From contig NZ_CP130630.1 in the NCBI RefSeq assembly GCF_030551255.1, positions 11,097,001 through 11,161,000 of the forward strand: DNA of 64,000 bases. Reading direction: 5' to 3'. Below are positions 9,083 to 17,160 of this stretch, piece by piece (within the stretch, counting starts at the first letter, position 1; each line of letters begins with the position of its first letter). A model generated the notes under the pieces. That model was not told where the DNA came from and ran no database searches. It was given only the letters and a program-made list of their open reading frames with translations. The position numbers and the translations under genes were made by a program. The stretch comes from Streptomyces sp. NL15-2K (lineage in GTDB: Bacteria > Actinomycetota > Actinomycetes > Streptomycetales > Streptomycetaceae).

Positions 9083-11146
9083 CTACTCGCCCCGCAGCAG
9101 CTTCCGGCACGCCCGCAGCAACCGCTCGTCCTTCAGGATGTCGTGACCGCGGTATCCCCTGAGCAGCGCCAAGTGGCGCCGCGGTGCGGACAGTTCCGTC
9201 TCCAGCAGGTCCCGCAGGGGTGCCGCGGCCGATGGTCCCGCCTCGACGAGGCACTCGGCGACCGCGCCGCGTGTGTGCGGGTGCTCCGTCCAAGCGGCGC
9301 GCAGCACCGGAAGGACGGGTTCTGTATCCCCGTCGTACCCGTGGTGTGCGACGTCCCTGCCGTACTCGCCGTACCCGTCGATCCGCCACAGCGCGCATGC
9401 GGCCGTCACCCGCTCCCACACCCAGTCGGCCTCCGTCATGCGCCGCAGCCCGGACGGCGCGGGAGCGGCCGCCGGCCCCAGCCGCGACAGCACCTCCGCG
9501 GCCGACCGCCGACGATGGGCCTCCTCGGCCGCCAACTCCCGCAGCAGAACAGGAAGGACGACGGACGCGTCCCCCTCCACCTCCCACAGGGCACGTGCCG
9601 CCGCGCTCGCGCACGCGCTGTCCAGCAGGCCCCGCAGCACCGGTATCGCCTCACGTGCGGCGGGCCCGAACGCGCCCAGCGCCCGCAGGACGGGTCCCAC
9701 GTGCGCGTCGTCCGGCCGGAGGCCGACGGGTATGCCGTGCACCAGCCGCATCACCTCCGGCACGGCCTCCCGGTCACCCAGGGCGGTGAGCGCCGTCACC
9801 AGTGGCACGGCCCGGGCGGAGGTCTCGGGCGAGTCGAGGGGGATCTCACCGAGCCTGCGCCGCACCGCGGGCGCCAGCGGGGCCGCGTCCCCGCCGAGGT
9901 GACCGATCACCTGCCCCAGATCAGCCGGCACGACCGGTCCTGCCAGCACTTCGGCGAGCACCGGCACCGCCCGCGGATCCCCGCTCCTGGCCAGGGCCTT
10001 GAGCGGGCCGCCGAGCGTCGGCACCCCGCGCTCCCACGACCGCACCCAGAGATCGGGTCGGGATGTCACCAGTGCGGCGAGGCCGTCGGCGGCGGGAGCG
10101 GCGAGGTGGAAGAGATCCACGAGGACGGACACCGCCGCATCGCGCAGCCGGTCCTCCGGCGCACCCGACTGAGCGCCGAGCAGTGCGACGAGCCCGGTGC
10201 AGTCCGCCCGCCACTCGCGCAGCAGCCCCGCGGACATCCACACGCCGTTGCACCGGTCGGTCGGATCCGGGCTGGTCAACTGCCCGTCGAGGAGTGCGAT
10301 CCGGTCGCTCACCCGGTCGTCGAGCGCGGTGTGGAGGGTCCGCAGCAGCTGCGAGCCCTCCTCGTCCGAGGGGCGCAGCCGCCGCAGCCGGCCGACGAGC
10401 GTGTCCTCGCCGGGACCCTCGGCCTCCGGCTGCCCGACCGGCCGCAGCGCGGACCTCTCCCTGAGCAGCCGGACGGCGACGGCCGCCAGGTCGGGAGGGA
10501 GGCGGTCGGGAGCGCAGCCCGCGAGCTGACCGAGCGCGGCGAGCCGCAGCCCGGGCCCGTACGGCGGCGCGCTCTGCGCCACCAGCAGCTCCAGAGCCTC
10601 GGCGGCGTGCCCGGGGTGCCGCCGTACGAACAGGCCGAGGCTCTCCGCCAGGGCGAGCAGAACCCGGTCGTCCCGCTCCACCGTGATCCGCTGCCGCAAC
10701 AGGCCCAGGACCCGGGCCGGTTCGTCGACGAACCGCACGACCGCGCCCGCGGCCGCCCTGCGCACCGCCGCCTCCGCGTCCCCGCTCAGCCGGACGAAGA
10801 GCTCCGCACCCGCGCGGACCGCGGCACGGGCCGCCGTGCCGGGGGAGTCGGTGCCGTCCTCCCGTTCCTCGCCCTCCCACCCGATGCTCACCAGGAGCTC
10901 GACTATCCCGCCCCGCTCGCGCACGTCCTCACCCCCCGCGAGCGCGAACAGGAACGGAACGCTGGCGAGCGTCGAGTCGTACACGTCTCCCTGGTGGTGC
11001 ACGGTGCCGTACATCCCGTCCAGCGACACCTCCCGCTCGGCCCGGTCCGCCGAGGCGAGCCCGCGCAGCAATCCGGGCACGTCCTCCGCACTGCCGTACG
11101 CATGTCGCAGCGAGGCCCAGTCGACCTCGTCGATCCCCGTGAACAC
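9083..11146 (-). CDS. HEAT-repeat protein
   Basis: A 687-residue soluble protein made of repeated alpha-helical pairs of the HEAT/PBS-lyase type (for example RAAAGAVVRFVDEPARVLGLL and VVLPVLLRELAAEEAHRRR), running almost the full length. Such scaffolds bind proteins; no catalytic motif is visible. The GTG at 11146 has GGGGAGG five bases upstream and is better than the longer frame starting at 11203. The gene is flanked by an AidB-like gene 130 bp upstream on the same strand, so co-transcription is possible but not shown. The 193 bp beyond its 3' end is GC-rich simple sequence with no gene. Confidence 0.75.
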   Translation of the reverse strand: MFTGIDEVDWASLRHAYGSAEDVPGLLRGLASADRAEREVSLDGMYGTVHHQGDVYDSTLASVPFLFALAGGEDVRERGGIVELLVSIGWEGEEREDGTDSPGTAARAAVRAGAELFVRLSGDAEAAVRRAAAGAVVRFVDEPARVLGLLRQRITVERDDRVLLALAESLGLFVRRHPGHAAEALELLVAQSAPPYGPGLRLAALGQLAGCAPDRLPPDLAAVAVRLLRERSALRPVGQPEAEGPGEDTLVGRLRRLRPSDEEGSQLLRTLHTALDDRVSDRIALLDGQLTSPDPTDRCNGVWMSAGLLREWRADCTGLVALLGAQSGAPEDRLRDAAVSVLVDLFHLAAPAADGLAALVTSRPDLWVRSWERGVPTLGGPLKALARSGDPRAVPVLAEVLAGPVVPADLGQVIGHLGGDAAPLAPAVRRRLGEIPLDSPETSARAVPLVTALTALGDREAVPEVMRLVHGIPVGLRPDDAHVGPVLRALGAFGPAAREAIPVLRGLLDSACASAAARALWEVEGDASVVLPVLLRELAAEEAHRRRSAAEVLSRLGPAAAPAPSGLRRMTEADWVWERVTAACALWRIDGYGEYGRDVAHHGYDGDTEPVLPVLRAAWTEHPHTRGAVAECLVEAGPSAAAPLRDLLETELSAPRRHLALLRGYRGHDILKDERLLRACRKLLRGE

Positions 11147-11275
11147 GTTGTCCTCCCCAGGCGAAGTCCCACTGATCGTGAGTCTGCACCACGGCACTGA
11201 CAACGAAGCGGAATCGTGCGATGACTGTGTGCGAACCGGCCGAAGAACCGCTGCGCCCGGCGGATCAGCGGAGAA

Positions 11276-12919
11276 TCAGCTCGCCTCGGGCAGCGCCCGC
11301 GCCAGGATCGCGTCCAGGTCGGCGGCGTCGGGAAGCGTGCCGAAGGCGTGCCCCCAGTCGCCCCCGAGCCGACTCGCGCAGAAGGCGTCGGCGACGGCGG
11401 GCGGGGCGTGCCGGACCAGGAGCGAGGCCTGCAAGGCCAGGGCCATCAGCTCCACCAGCCGCCGTGCGCCGGCCTCGGACGTCCGGGCCACCTGCTCCTT
11501 CAGCCGCGTCACGGCCGTGTCCAGCCGGGCGTCCGCCCCCTGCGCCAGGGCGAGTTCGCCGAACAGGGCCTCCGCGGTCGCCCTTTCACGCCGCAACGCC
11601 CGCAGCACATCGAGCGCGTTGACGTTCCCCGACCCCTCCCAGATCGACAGCAGGGGAGCCTCGCGGTAGTGCCGGGGCATGCCCGACTCCTCGACGTAGC
11701 CGTTGCCGCCGAGACACTCCAGGGCCTCGGCGGTGAAGGCCGGGCCCCGCTTGGTGACCCAGTACTTGCCCACGGCGGTCGCGATCCGGCGGAAGGCGGC
11801 CTCACCGGTGTCCCCGCGCGCCACGCGGTCGGCCGCGCCGGCCAGCCGCAGGGTGAGTGTGGTCGCGGCCTCGGACTCCAGCGCCAGATCGGCCAGCACG
11901 TTGCGCATCAGCGGCTGGTCCAGCAGCCGTGCCCCGAACGCGCTGCGGTGGCGTACGTGGTGCCCCGCCTCGACGAGCGTCTTGCGCATCAGGGTGGCCG
12001 ACATCATCACGCAGTCCAGCCGGGTGCAGTTGACCATCTCGATGATCGTCTTGACGCCTTGCCCCTCGGGGCCGACCAGCCAGGCGACGGTTCCTTCGAA
12101 CTCGGGCTCGGAGGAGGCGTTGGACCGGTTGCCCAGCTTGTCCTTCAGCCGCTGGATGCGGAAGGTGTTGCGGCTGCCGTCGGGCAGCACACGCGGGACC
12201 AGGAAGCAGGACAGGCCGCCTGGAGCCTGGGCCAGCACGAGGAAGAGGTCGCACATCGGCGCCGACGTGAACCACTTGTGCCCGCGCAGCGTGTACACGC
12301 CGGACTCGGCGGTGGGCGTGGCCGTCGTGGTGTTCGTCCGGACGTCGGAGCCGCCCTGCTTCTCCGTCATCCCCATGCCCGCCAGCAGGCCGCGCTTGTC
12401 GGTCGGCACCTTGAGGCCCGGTTCGTACTCACGGCTGGTCAGCAGGGGTTCGTAGATCTTGGCGAGTTCCGGCTGCCTGCGCAGCGCGGGGATCGCCGCG
12501 TACGTCATCGACGTCGGACAGCCGTGGCCTGCCTCGGTGTGCCCCCACACCAGCCCGCCCGCGGTACGGGCGACATGGGCGCCCGCCCGGTCCTCCGCCC
12601 AGGGCGCGCCGGCCAGCCCCTCGGTGACCGCGGCCCGCATCAGGTGGTGCCAGCTCGGGTGGAACTCGACCTCGTCCACGCGGTTGCCGTACCGGTCGTG
12701 CGTGCGCAGCTCGGGTTCGTGGCGGTTGGCCAGATCGCCCCACTCCTGCGCCTCGGCGCTGCCGGCCCTGAGCCCGAGCCGCCGGATGCCCTCCTCGGCC
12801 CATCCGGCACCCTCGCGGCGCAGCCCGTCGAGCAGGGCCGTGTCCGCGGACGCGTCGTAGGGGGCCAGGGGAGGGGGCTGGTTGGTGACGGCGTGGGTGG
12901 CGGATCCCTCGTATTCCAT
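11276..12919 (-). CDS. Acyl-CoA dehydrogenase family protein, AidB-like
   Basis: FAD-dependent acyl-CoA dehydrogenase fold, 547 residues, with features of the AidB branch linked in E. coli to the alkylation response: an extended N-terminal region, the segment TEKQGGSDVRTNTT, the flavin-domain signature LRGHKWFTSAPMCD, and LGGNGYVEESGMPRHYREA near the C-terminus. The ATG at 12919 is used; the frame reaches 12955 but this would run into the candidate operator. It is divergent from a PaaX-like regulator across 72 bp. In phenylacetate gene sets PaaX controls acyl-CoA enzymes, so this dehydrogenase is a plausible target. Substrate is unknown. Confidence 0.85.
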   Translation of the reverse strand: MEYEGSATHAVTNQPPPLAPYDASADTALLDGLRREGAGWAEEGIRRLGLRAGSAEAQEWGDLANRHEPELRTHDRYGNRVDEVEFHPSWHHLMRAAVTEGLAGAPWAEDRAGAHVARTAGGLVWGHTEAGHGCPTSMTYAAIPALRRQPELAKIYEPLLTSREYEPGLKVPTDKRGLLAGMGMTEKQGGSDVRTNTTTATPTAESGVYTLRGHKWFTSAPMCDLFLVLAQAPGGLSCFLVPRVLPDGSRNTFRIQRLKDKLGNRSNASSEPEFEGTVAWLVGPEGQGVKTIIEMVNCTRLDCVMMSATLMRKTLVEAGHHVRHRSAFGARLLDQPLMRNVLADLALESEAATTLTLRLAGAADRVARGDTGEAAFRRIATAVGKYWVTKRGPAFTAEALECLGGNGYVEESGMPRHYREAPLLSIWEGSGNVNALDVLRALRRERATAEALFGELALAQGADARLDTAVTRLKEQVARTSEAGARRLVELMALALQASLLVRHAPPAVADAFCASRLGGDWGHAFGTLPDAADLDAILARALPEAS

Positions 12920-12927
12920 GCGTCCAG

Positions 12928-12965
12928 TGTTGCACTGTTGATTCGGTCGCAGCAATCATGCAACA
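12928..12965. promoter_or_regulatory. Candidate PaaX operator between divergent genes
   Basis: Two nested inverted repeats, TGTTGCA (12928-12934) with TGCAACA (12959-12965) and TGATT (12939-12943) with AATCA (12954-12958), occupy the space between the AidB-like and PaaX-like starts. The core TGATTCG resembles the TGATTCG core of the enterobacterial PaaX site as I remember it. Its right arm covers an alternative regulator start at 12965. Confidence 0.5.
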
Positions 12966-12991
12966 TGAGCCGTCCCGTACAGTTTGGCCCC

Positions 12992-13750
12992 ATGCGGATC
13001 AACGTGTCGGCGCAGCACGCCGAGCTGGAGCTGCGTCCGCTGTCCGCGCGGTCGGTCGTGCTGAGCCTGCTGCTGGGTGTGCATCCCCCGGAGCTGACGG
13101 CGAAGGACCTCGTGCGGGCCGTGGAGCCCTTCGGTGTCGGCGGCTCCACCCTGCGGGCGGCGCTCAGCCGGATGACGGCCGCGGGGGATCTGCGGCGCAC
13201 CGACACCGGATACCGGCTGAGCGACCGGCTGCTGGAGCGCCAGCGCCGCCAGGACGACGCCGTCGAGCCGCACGCGCGCGCGTGGGACGGCGACTGGGAG
13301 ATGGTCGTGATCACCGCGACGGGCCGCGGCCCCGCCGAGCGCGCCGACCTGAGGGCGCGACTGGCCGGCCTCCGGCTCGCCGAGCTCCGGGAGGGCGTCT
13401 GGCTCCGGCCCGCCAACCTGCGCCGTCCGCTGCCCGAGGACCTCGACCGGGTGGCCCGGCATTTCACGGTCCGGCCCGACGGGCCCGCCCGCGAACTGGC
13501 GGCGAGCCTGTGGCCGCTCGACACCTGGGCGGCCACCGCCCGGTCGCTGCTCGCCCACGTCGTCGGCACGGACCGGCCCGCCGACCGCCTCACCGTCTTC
13601 GCGGCCGTCGTACGCCACCTGCTCGCCGACCCCGTCCTGCCGCCCGAACTGCTCCCCGCCGACTGGCCGGGGGCGGAGCTGCGCGCCGCGTACGCGGTCT
13701 ACCGGCGCGAGATCACCGCAGCGGAGTGGGCACGCGGACACCGGGCATGA
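12992..13750 (+). CDS. PaaX family transcriptional regulator
   Basis: DNA-binding regulator of 252 residues. The N-terminal winged helix (SARSVVLSLLLGVHPPELTA, then STLRAALSRMTAAGDLRR) and the C-terminal PaaX domain (VVRHLLADPVLPPELLPADWPG) match the family that represses phenylacetyl-CoA catabolism in other bacteria. ATG 12992 is chosen because the other in-frame ATG at 12965 lies inside the putative operator; either is possible. It faces the AidB-like dehydrogenase, its likely target, and probably autoregulates. No paa genes are in the window, so the effector need not be phenylacetyl-CoA. A strong terminator follows 5 bp after the stop. Confidence 0.8.
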   Translation: MRINVSAQHAELELRPLSARSVVLSLLLGVHPPELTAKDLVRAVEPFGVGGSTLRAALSRMTAAGDLRRTDTGYRLSDRLLERQRRQDDAVEPHARAWDGDWEMVVITATGRGPAERADLRARLAGLRLAELREGVWLRPANLRRPLPEDLDRVARHFTVRPDGPARELAASLWPLDTWAATARSLLAHVVGTDRPADRLTVFAAVVRHLLADPVLPPELLPADWPGAELRAAYAVYRREITAAEWARGHRA

Positions 13751-13754
13751 CGGG

Positions 13755-13797
13755 GCGGCCGTACGAAGCGCCGTGCGGGGACGCTTCGTACGGCCGC
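13755..13797. terminator. Bidirectional terminator hairpin
   Basis: A perfect 16-bp stem (13755-13770 with 13782-13797; arms begin GCGGCCGTACG) and an 11-nt loop lie between the PaaX-like gene and the convergent pectate lyase gene. Confidence 0.85.
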
Positions 13798-13818
13798 TGT
13801 CACCGTGAGGGGAGGGGA

Positions 13819-14616
13819 TCACCTATAGCTGATGTCCGAGGTGCTGTACTTGCAGTTCGTGCTGTCGGGGCCCGTCCCGACGGCGGTGTTGTTGTTGTAC
13901 TTCTGGCAGGGGATGACCTTGCGGCTCGCGTCGTTGCGGATCGTGATGCCGCGCAGCGTCGCCACGTCGTTGCGGTTGACGTTGATGCCGACGATCCGCG
14001 CCGTGGAACCCGTGCCGGTCACGTCGATGGTGTTGAGGTTCACCTTCCGCGTGTACTGCGTGGAGCAGTCCCCGCAGGAGCGGTAGAGCGTCTTGAACTC
14101 CTGCACCGCGAAGTTGGAGATGTTCAGCGTGCCGCCGCCGTTGTGCTGGAAGACCTTGTCCGCGGCCTTCTTCGCACCGCCTCCGATCACGTGGTACGTG
14201 GCGCCCGTGCCGCCCTTGAAGGTGGCCGCGTCCTCGCCGACGTCCTCCCACCAGACGTTCTGCAGCGTGCAGCTGCCCTGGCAGTGGATGCCGTCGGCGG
14301 CGGGGGCGCCGAGGATGACGTTCTTCAGCACCGCGCCGTCCGCGAGCTTGAAGATCGGGTCCTGGCCCTCCTCCTGGCCGTCACCGGCCAGGTCCCCGGT
14401 GCCGTAGAACTTCTTCATGCCGTAGTCCTTGGTGCCGGACACGGAGATGGTGGAGGAGGTCCCCTGGCTGCCGTTGGGGGTCGGCCAGGTGGCCGCACTC
14501 GCCGGCGTCGTGCCGATTGCCATGATCATGCCAACCGTTAAGCCGAGCGAGGCGAGGCTGCCGATGACCTTTTGCCGCCCGGAAATCCGGCGGCGGTGCT
14601 GCGTCTGTGAAGTCAT
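13819..14616 (-). CDS. Secreted pectate lyase, PL3 family
   Basis: Extracellular PL3 pectate lyase of 265 residues that cleaves polygalacturonate by beta-elimination with calcium. Signal peptide residues 1-41 end at ASA. PL3 hallmarks are visible: ADGIHCQGSCTLQNVWWEDVG, then TFKGG, and KVFQHNGGGTLNISNF followed by the catalytic-region segment KTLYRSCGDC. ATG 14616 has AGAAGGA nine bases upstream. It lies 26 bp behind the PL1 lyase gene and forms an operon with it, pairing two unrelated pectate lyase folds. The size is normal for a single-domain PL3; there is no CBM. Confidence 0.92.
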   Translation of the reverse strand: MTSQTQHRRRISGRQKVIGSLASLGLTVGMIMAIGTTPASAATWPTPNGSQGTSSTISVSGTKDYGMKKFYGTGDLAGDGQEEGQDPIFKLADGAVLKNVILGAPAADGIHCQGSCTLQNVWWEDVGEDAATFKGGTGATYHVIGGGAKKAADKVFQHNGGGTLNISNFAVQEFKTLYRSCGDCSTQYTRKVNLNTIDVTGTGSTARIVGINVNRNDVATLRGITIRNDASRKVIPCQKYNNNTAVGTGPDSTNCKYSTSDISYR

Positions 14617-14642
14617 GTCCCGTTTTCCTTCTCCGGTGGGGG

Positions 14643-15620
14643 TCAGAGCTTCCCGGCACCCGCGCCCGACGTCACCGAGGCGACGACACTGGAGGCGGGC
14701 TCTGCCGTGTAGCTGTAGGGCGGATTGGTGAACGTGCCGACCCGCGAGACCTCGGTCGCGGCTCCACCGAGGTCGTTGCCACGCAGGTTGGCGTATCCGT
14801 CGACGTCACTGCTGCGGTTCGTGGTGACCGCGACCTTCGTCGAACGGAAGACGTTGTTCTCGACGAGCATCTGTGCGCCCATGCGGGAGTGCACGGCCGT
14901 CTCGGCGCCGACGACGTAGTTGTCGTAGAAGTGCCCGGTGCCGAAGCGCAGGCTGGGGATGCGCGAGTAGACGTTGCTGAAGTGGTTGTGGTGGTACGTC
15001 ACCTTCAGGTGGCCGGTGTCCTCGCTCGCGTTGTTGTCGCTGTGGCCGACGAGCGAGCCCTTGAAGTGGTCCTTGAAGGCGTTCCAGGACACCGTGACGT
15101 TGTCCGCGCCGTGGTTGATGTCCAACAGGCCGTCGTAGTAGTCCTTGTCGTGCGCGCGGTCGGCCGAGAAGGAGTTGTGGTCGATCCACACCTTCGTCGA
15201 CGCCTCGACGGTGATGCCGTCGGCGGGCGCGACCGGCTTGCTGATGTTCAGGTTGCGGATGACCACGTTCGTCACCCTCTTCAGCCGCAGCCCGCCTCCG
15301 GTGAACCCGGACGACGAACCGACGCCCAGGACCGTGGTGTTGGAGCCGATGTCGACCTGACCGCTCAGCGAGATCAGGCCGTTGACCTTGACGACCTTGG
15401 CCGAGTTGCCGGTCACGGCCGTCTTGAACGCGGCCAGTGTCGAGACGGTGACCGCCGAGGCGCTGCCGCCGCCGGTCGTCCCGCCGCCGAACCCGATCGG
15501 CGAGGTCTCGGCCGCTCCGGCCGGCTGGGGAAGGGCCAGGACGACCACCGTCGCCAGAGCGGCCGCACCGGCTGCCAGTGCGGATCTTCGCGCATGTCTG
15601 CGTGGGGGGCGAGTACGCAT
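14643..15620 (-). CDS. Secreted pectate lyase, PL1 family
   Basis: Extracellular parallel beta-helix pectate lyase of 325 residues. The signal peptide (basic start MRTRPPRRHARR, cleavage near AGAAE) is followed by the PL1 signatures WIDH at 145-148, the calcium-site region DYYDGLLD, and the catalytic arginine motif RIPSLR at 220-225. ATG 15620 is chosen; the frame is open to 15806 but the extra residues are not signal-peptide-like. It is the first gene of a two-gene operon with the PL3 lyase. The upstream region shared with the GH62 gene holds a GCAAGCGCTTTC palindrome close to this promoter, suggesting LacI-type control. Confidence 0.92.
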   Translation of the reverse strand: MRTRPPRRHARRSALAAGAAALATVVVLALPQPAGAAETSPIGFGGGTTGGGSASAVTVSTLAAFKTAVTGNSAKVVKVNGLISLSGQVDIGSNTTVLGVGSSSGFTGGGLRLKRVTNVVIRNLNISKPVAPADGITVEASTKVWIDHNSFSADRAHDKDYYDGLLDINHGADNVTVSWNAFKDHFKGSLVGHSDNNASEDTGHLKVTYHHNHFSNVYSRIPSLRFGTGHFYDNYVVGAETAVHSRMGAQMLVENNVFRSTKVAVTTNRSSDVDGYANLRGNDLGGAATEVSRVGTFTNPPYSYTAEPASSVVASVTSGAGAGKL

Positions 15621-15828
15621 GCGGGTGCGTCCCTTCAAGGTGCCAGGTAGGTCATGTACGTGAATGTTGTACGCCATTCTGATCGCCGCGCGGATGCAGA
15701 GTGACCGAGCCGGACGTTCCGTCGCAGTCCAGGGAGTGCAGTTCCCTTGACTTCTCAAGCTCCAGCGGTCGTCGTCGCCATCCGTGAGATGACGGTGACG
15801 GGTCACACTGCTGAACGGAACGTAGGGG

Positions 15829-15841
15829 GCAAGCGCTTTCT
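15829..15841. promoter_or_regulatory. LacI-type palindrome AAGCGCTT
   Basis: GCAAGCGCTTTCT carries the centred AAGCGCTT core common to LacI-family operators of sugar-utilisation genes. It lies 209 bp before the PL1 start and 144 bp before the GH62 start. The regulator is not in this window. Confidence 0.45.
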
Positions 15842-15909
15842 AGTCAACGCCTTGCGCAGAACACATTCGGCCAGCCCTGGTGAGTGGTGCCGCGAATCCT
15901 TTCGAAGCG

Positions 15910-15923
15910 TGGGAGCGCTTCCA
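15910..15923. promoter_or_regulatory. CebR-like operator (13 of 14 match)
   Basis: TGGGAGCGCTTCCA differs from the CebR box TGGGAGCGCTCCCA at one position and lies 62 bp upstream of the GH62 start codon. Control by cello-oligosaccharides through CebR is inferred. Confidence 0.78.
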
Positions 15924-15984
15924 CCGCAGCCATGTCCATGCCACGATGCTCGGCGGATGCTTCCCTTCCGAGAGGGGCGAGTCG

Positions 15985-17100
15985 ATGACGACTCCACGGA
16001 TTCGTACGTCTCCACGGATGCGTACGTTCATCAGCGGGCTGGTGCTGGCGTTGCTCGCCGTGGTCCTGACGGCCCTCTCGCCCGGACCGGCGGCCGCCGA
16101 AGGGGCCCCGCCCGGCCGGGCCGACCCGCTGCCCGACTCCTTCAGCTGGTCCTCGACCGGGCCGCTGATCAGCCCCAAGCCGGATGCCGCGCACCCGATC
16201 GTCTCCGTGAAGGACCCGACGGTGTTCCGCTACAAGAACCGCTGGCACGTCTACGCCACGACCGCCGACACCGCGGGTGCGTGGAGCCTGGCGTACACCA
16301 GCTTCACGGACTGGTCGCAGGCGTCCGCCGCGCCGCAGACCTTCCTGGACAGCAACCCCAACATCGGCAACCGGTATGCGGCCGCGCCCCAGGTGTTCTA
16401 TTTCGCACCCCGGAAGCTGTGGTACATGGTCTACCAGACCGGTCCGCCCTCCTACTCCACCACCACCGACCCCGGCAAGCCCGGCAGTTGGAGCGCACCG
16501 AAGTACTTCTTCGACGGCGAGCCCCCGATCGTCACGGAGAACAAGGGGTCCGGCAGCTGGTTGGACTTCTGGACGATCTGCGACAAGACCGACTGCTACC
16601 TGTTCTTCAACGACGGCAACGGTCACCAGTACCGCTCCCGGACCACGCTCGCCGAGTTCCCGAACGGCTTCCGCGACACCACGATCGTGCTGTCCGAACC
16701 GGGCCGCTTCGACCTGTTCGAGGCGAGCAACGTCTACCGCCTCGGCGACAGCGGCACGTACCTGATGCTCGTCGAGGCGCTGGCCACCAAGTCCGACTGG
16801 CGGCGCTACTTCCGGGCCTGGACGGCCGACAGCCTGGACGGCACCTGGACGCCGTTGGCGGAAACCGAGGCGAACGCCTTCATCCGCTCCAACAACGTGA
16901 CCTTCGCGGCCGGGCAGCCCGCCTGGACCACGGACTTCAGTCACGGCGAGATGATCCGCGACGGTGTCGACCAGACCCTCACGATCGACCCCTGCCGGCT
17001 GAAGTTCCTCTACCAGGGAATGGATCCGTCCGCGAGCGGCGATTACTCGCAACTGCCTTGGAAGCTCGGCCTGTTGACCCAGACGAACTCATCCTGCTGA
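15985..17100 (+). CDS. Secreted GH62 alpha-L-arabinofuranosidase
   Basis: Secreted arabinoxylan arabinofuranohydrolase of 371 residues that removes arabinose side chains from xylan or arabinan. A signal peptide ends near AAAEG (residue 40). The five-blade propeller shows the GH62 residues Asp77 in VKDPTVF, Asp194/Asp200 in WLDFWTICD, and Glu246 in DLFEASN, plus the conserved ending LPWKLGLLTQ. ATG 15985 follows GAGAGGGG; the frame upstream of it runs through the operator. No CBM is attached. A CebR-like box sits 62 bp upstream. The esterase gene follows 60 bp later in the same direction, so the pair probably strips xylan side groups together. Confidence 0.93.
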   Translation: MTTPRIRTSPRMRTFISGLVLALLAVVLTALSPGPAAAEGAPPGRADPLPDSFSWSSTGPLISPKPDAAHPIVSVKDPTVFRYKNRWHVYATTADTAGAWSLAYTSFTDWSQASAAPQTFLDSNPNIGNRYAAAPQVFYFAPRKLWYMVYQTGPPSYSTTTDPGKPGSWSAPKYFFDGEPPIVTENKGSGSWLDFWTICDKTDCYLFFNDGNGHQYRSRTTLAEFPNGFRDTTIVLSEPGRFDLFEASNVYRLGDSGTYLMLVEALATKSDWRRYFRAWTADSLDGTWTPLAETEANAFIRSNNVTFAAGQPAWTTDFSHGEMIRDGVDQTLTIDPCRLKFLYQGMDPSASGDYSQLPWKLGLLTQTNSSC

Positions 17101-17160
17101 CTCCTTCCGCCGAGCAGCCGCGCACCACGTCCCCCGAGCCGACCAGAAAGGGACAAGGAC

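Larger units (their letters stand above)
15621..15984. other. Divergent regulatory region between pectate lyases and GH62
   Basis: This 364-bp gap serves both the PL1-PL3 operon and the GH62 gene. It contains a LacI-type palindrome at 15829-15841 and a CebR-like box at 15910-15923. No open frame here looks coding. Confidence 0.6.
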
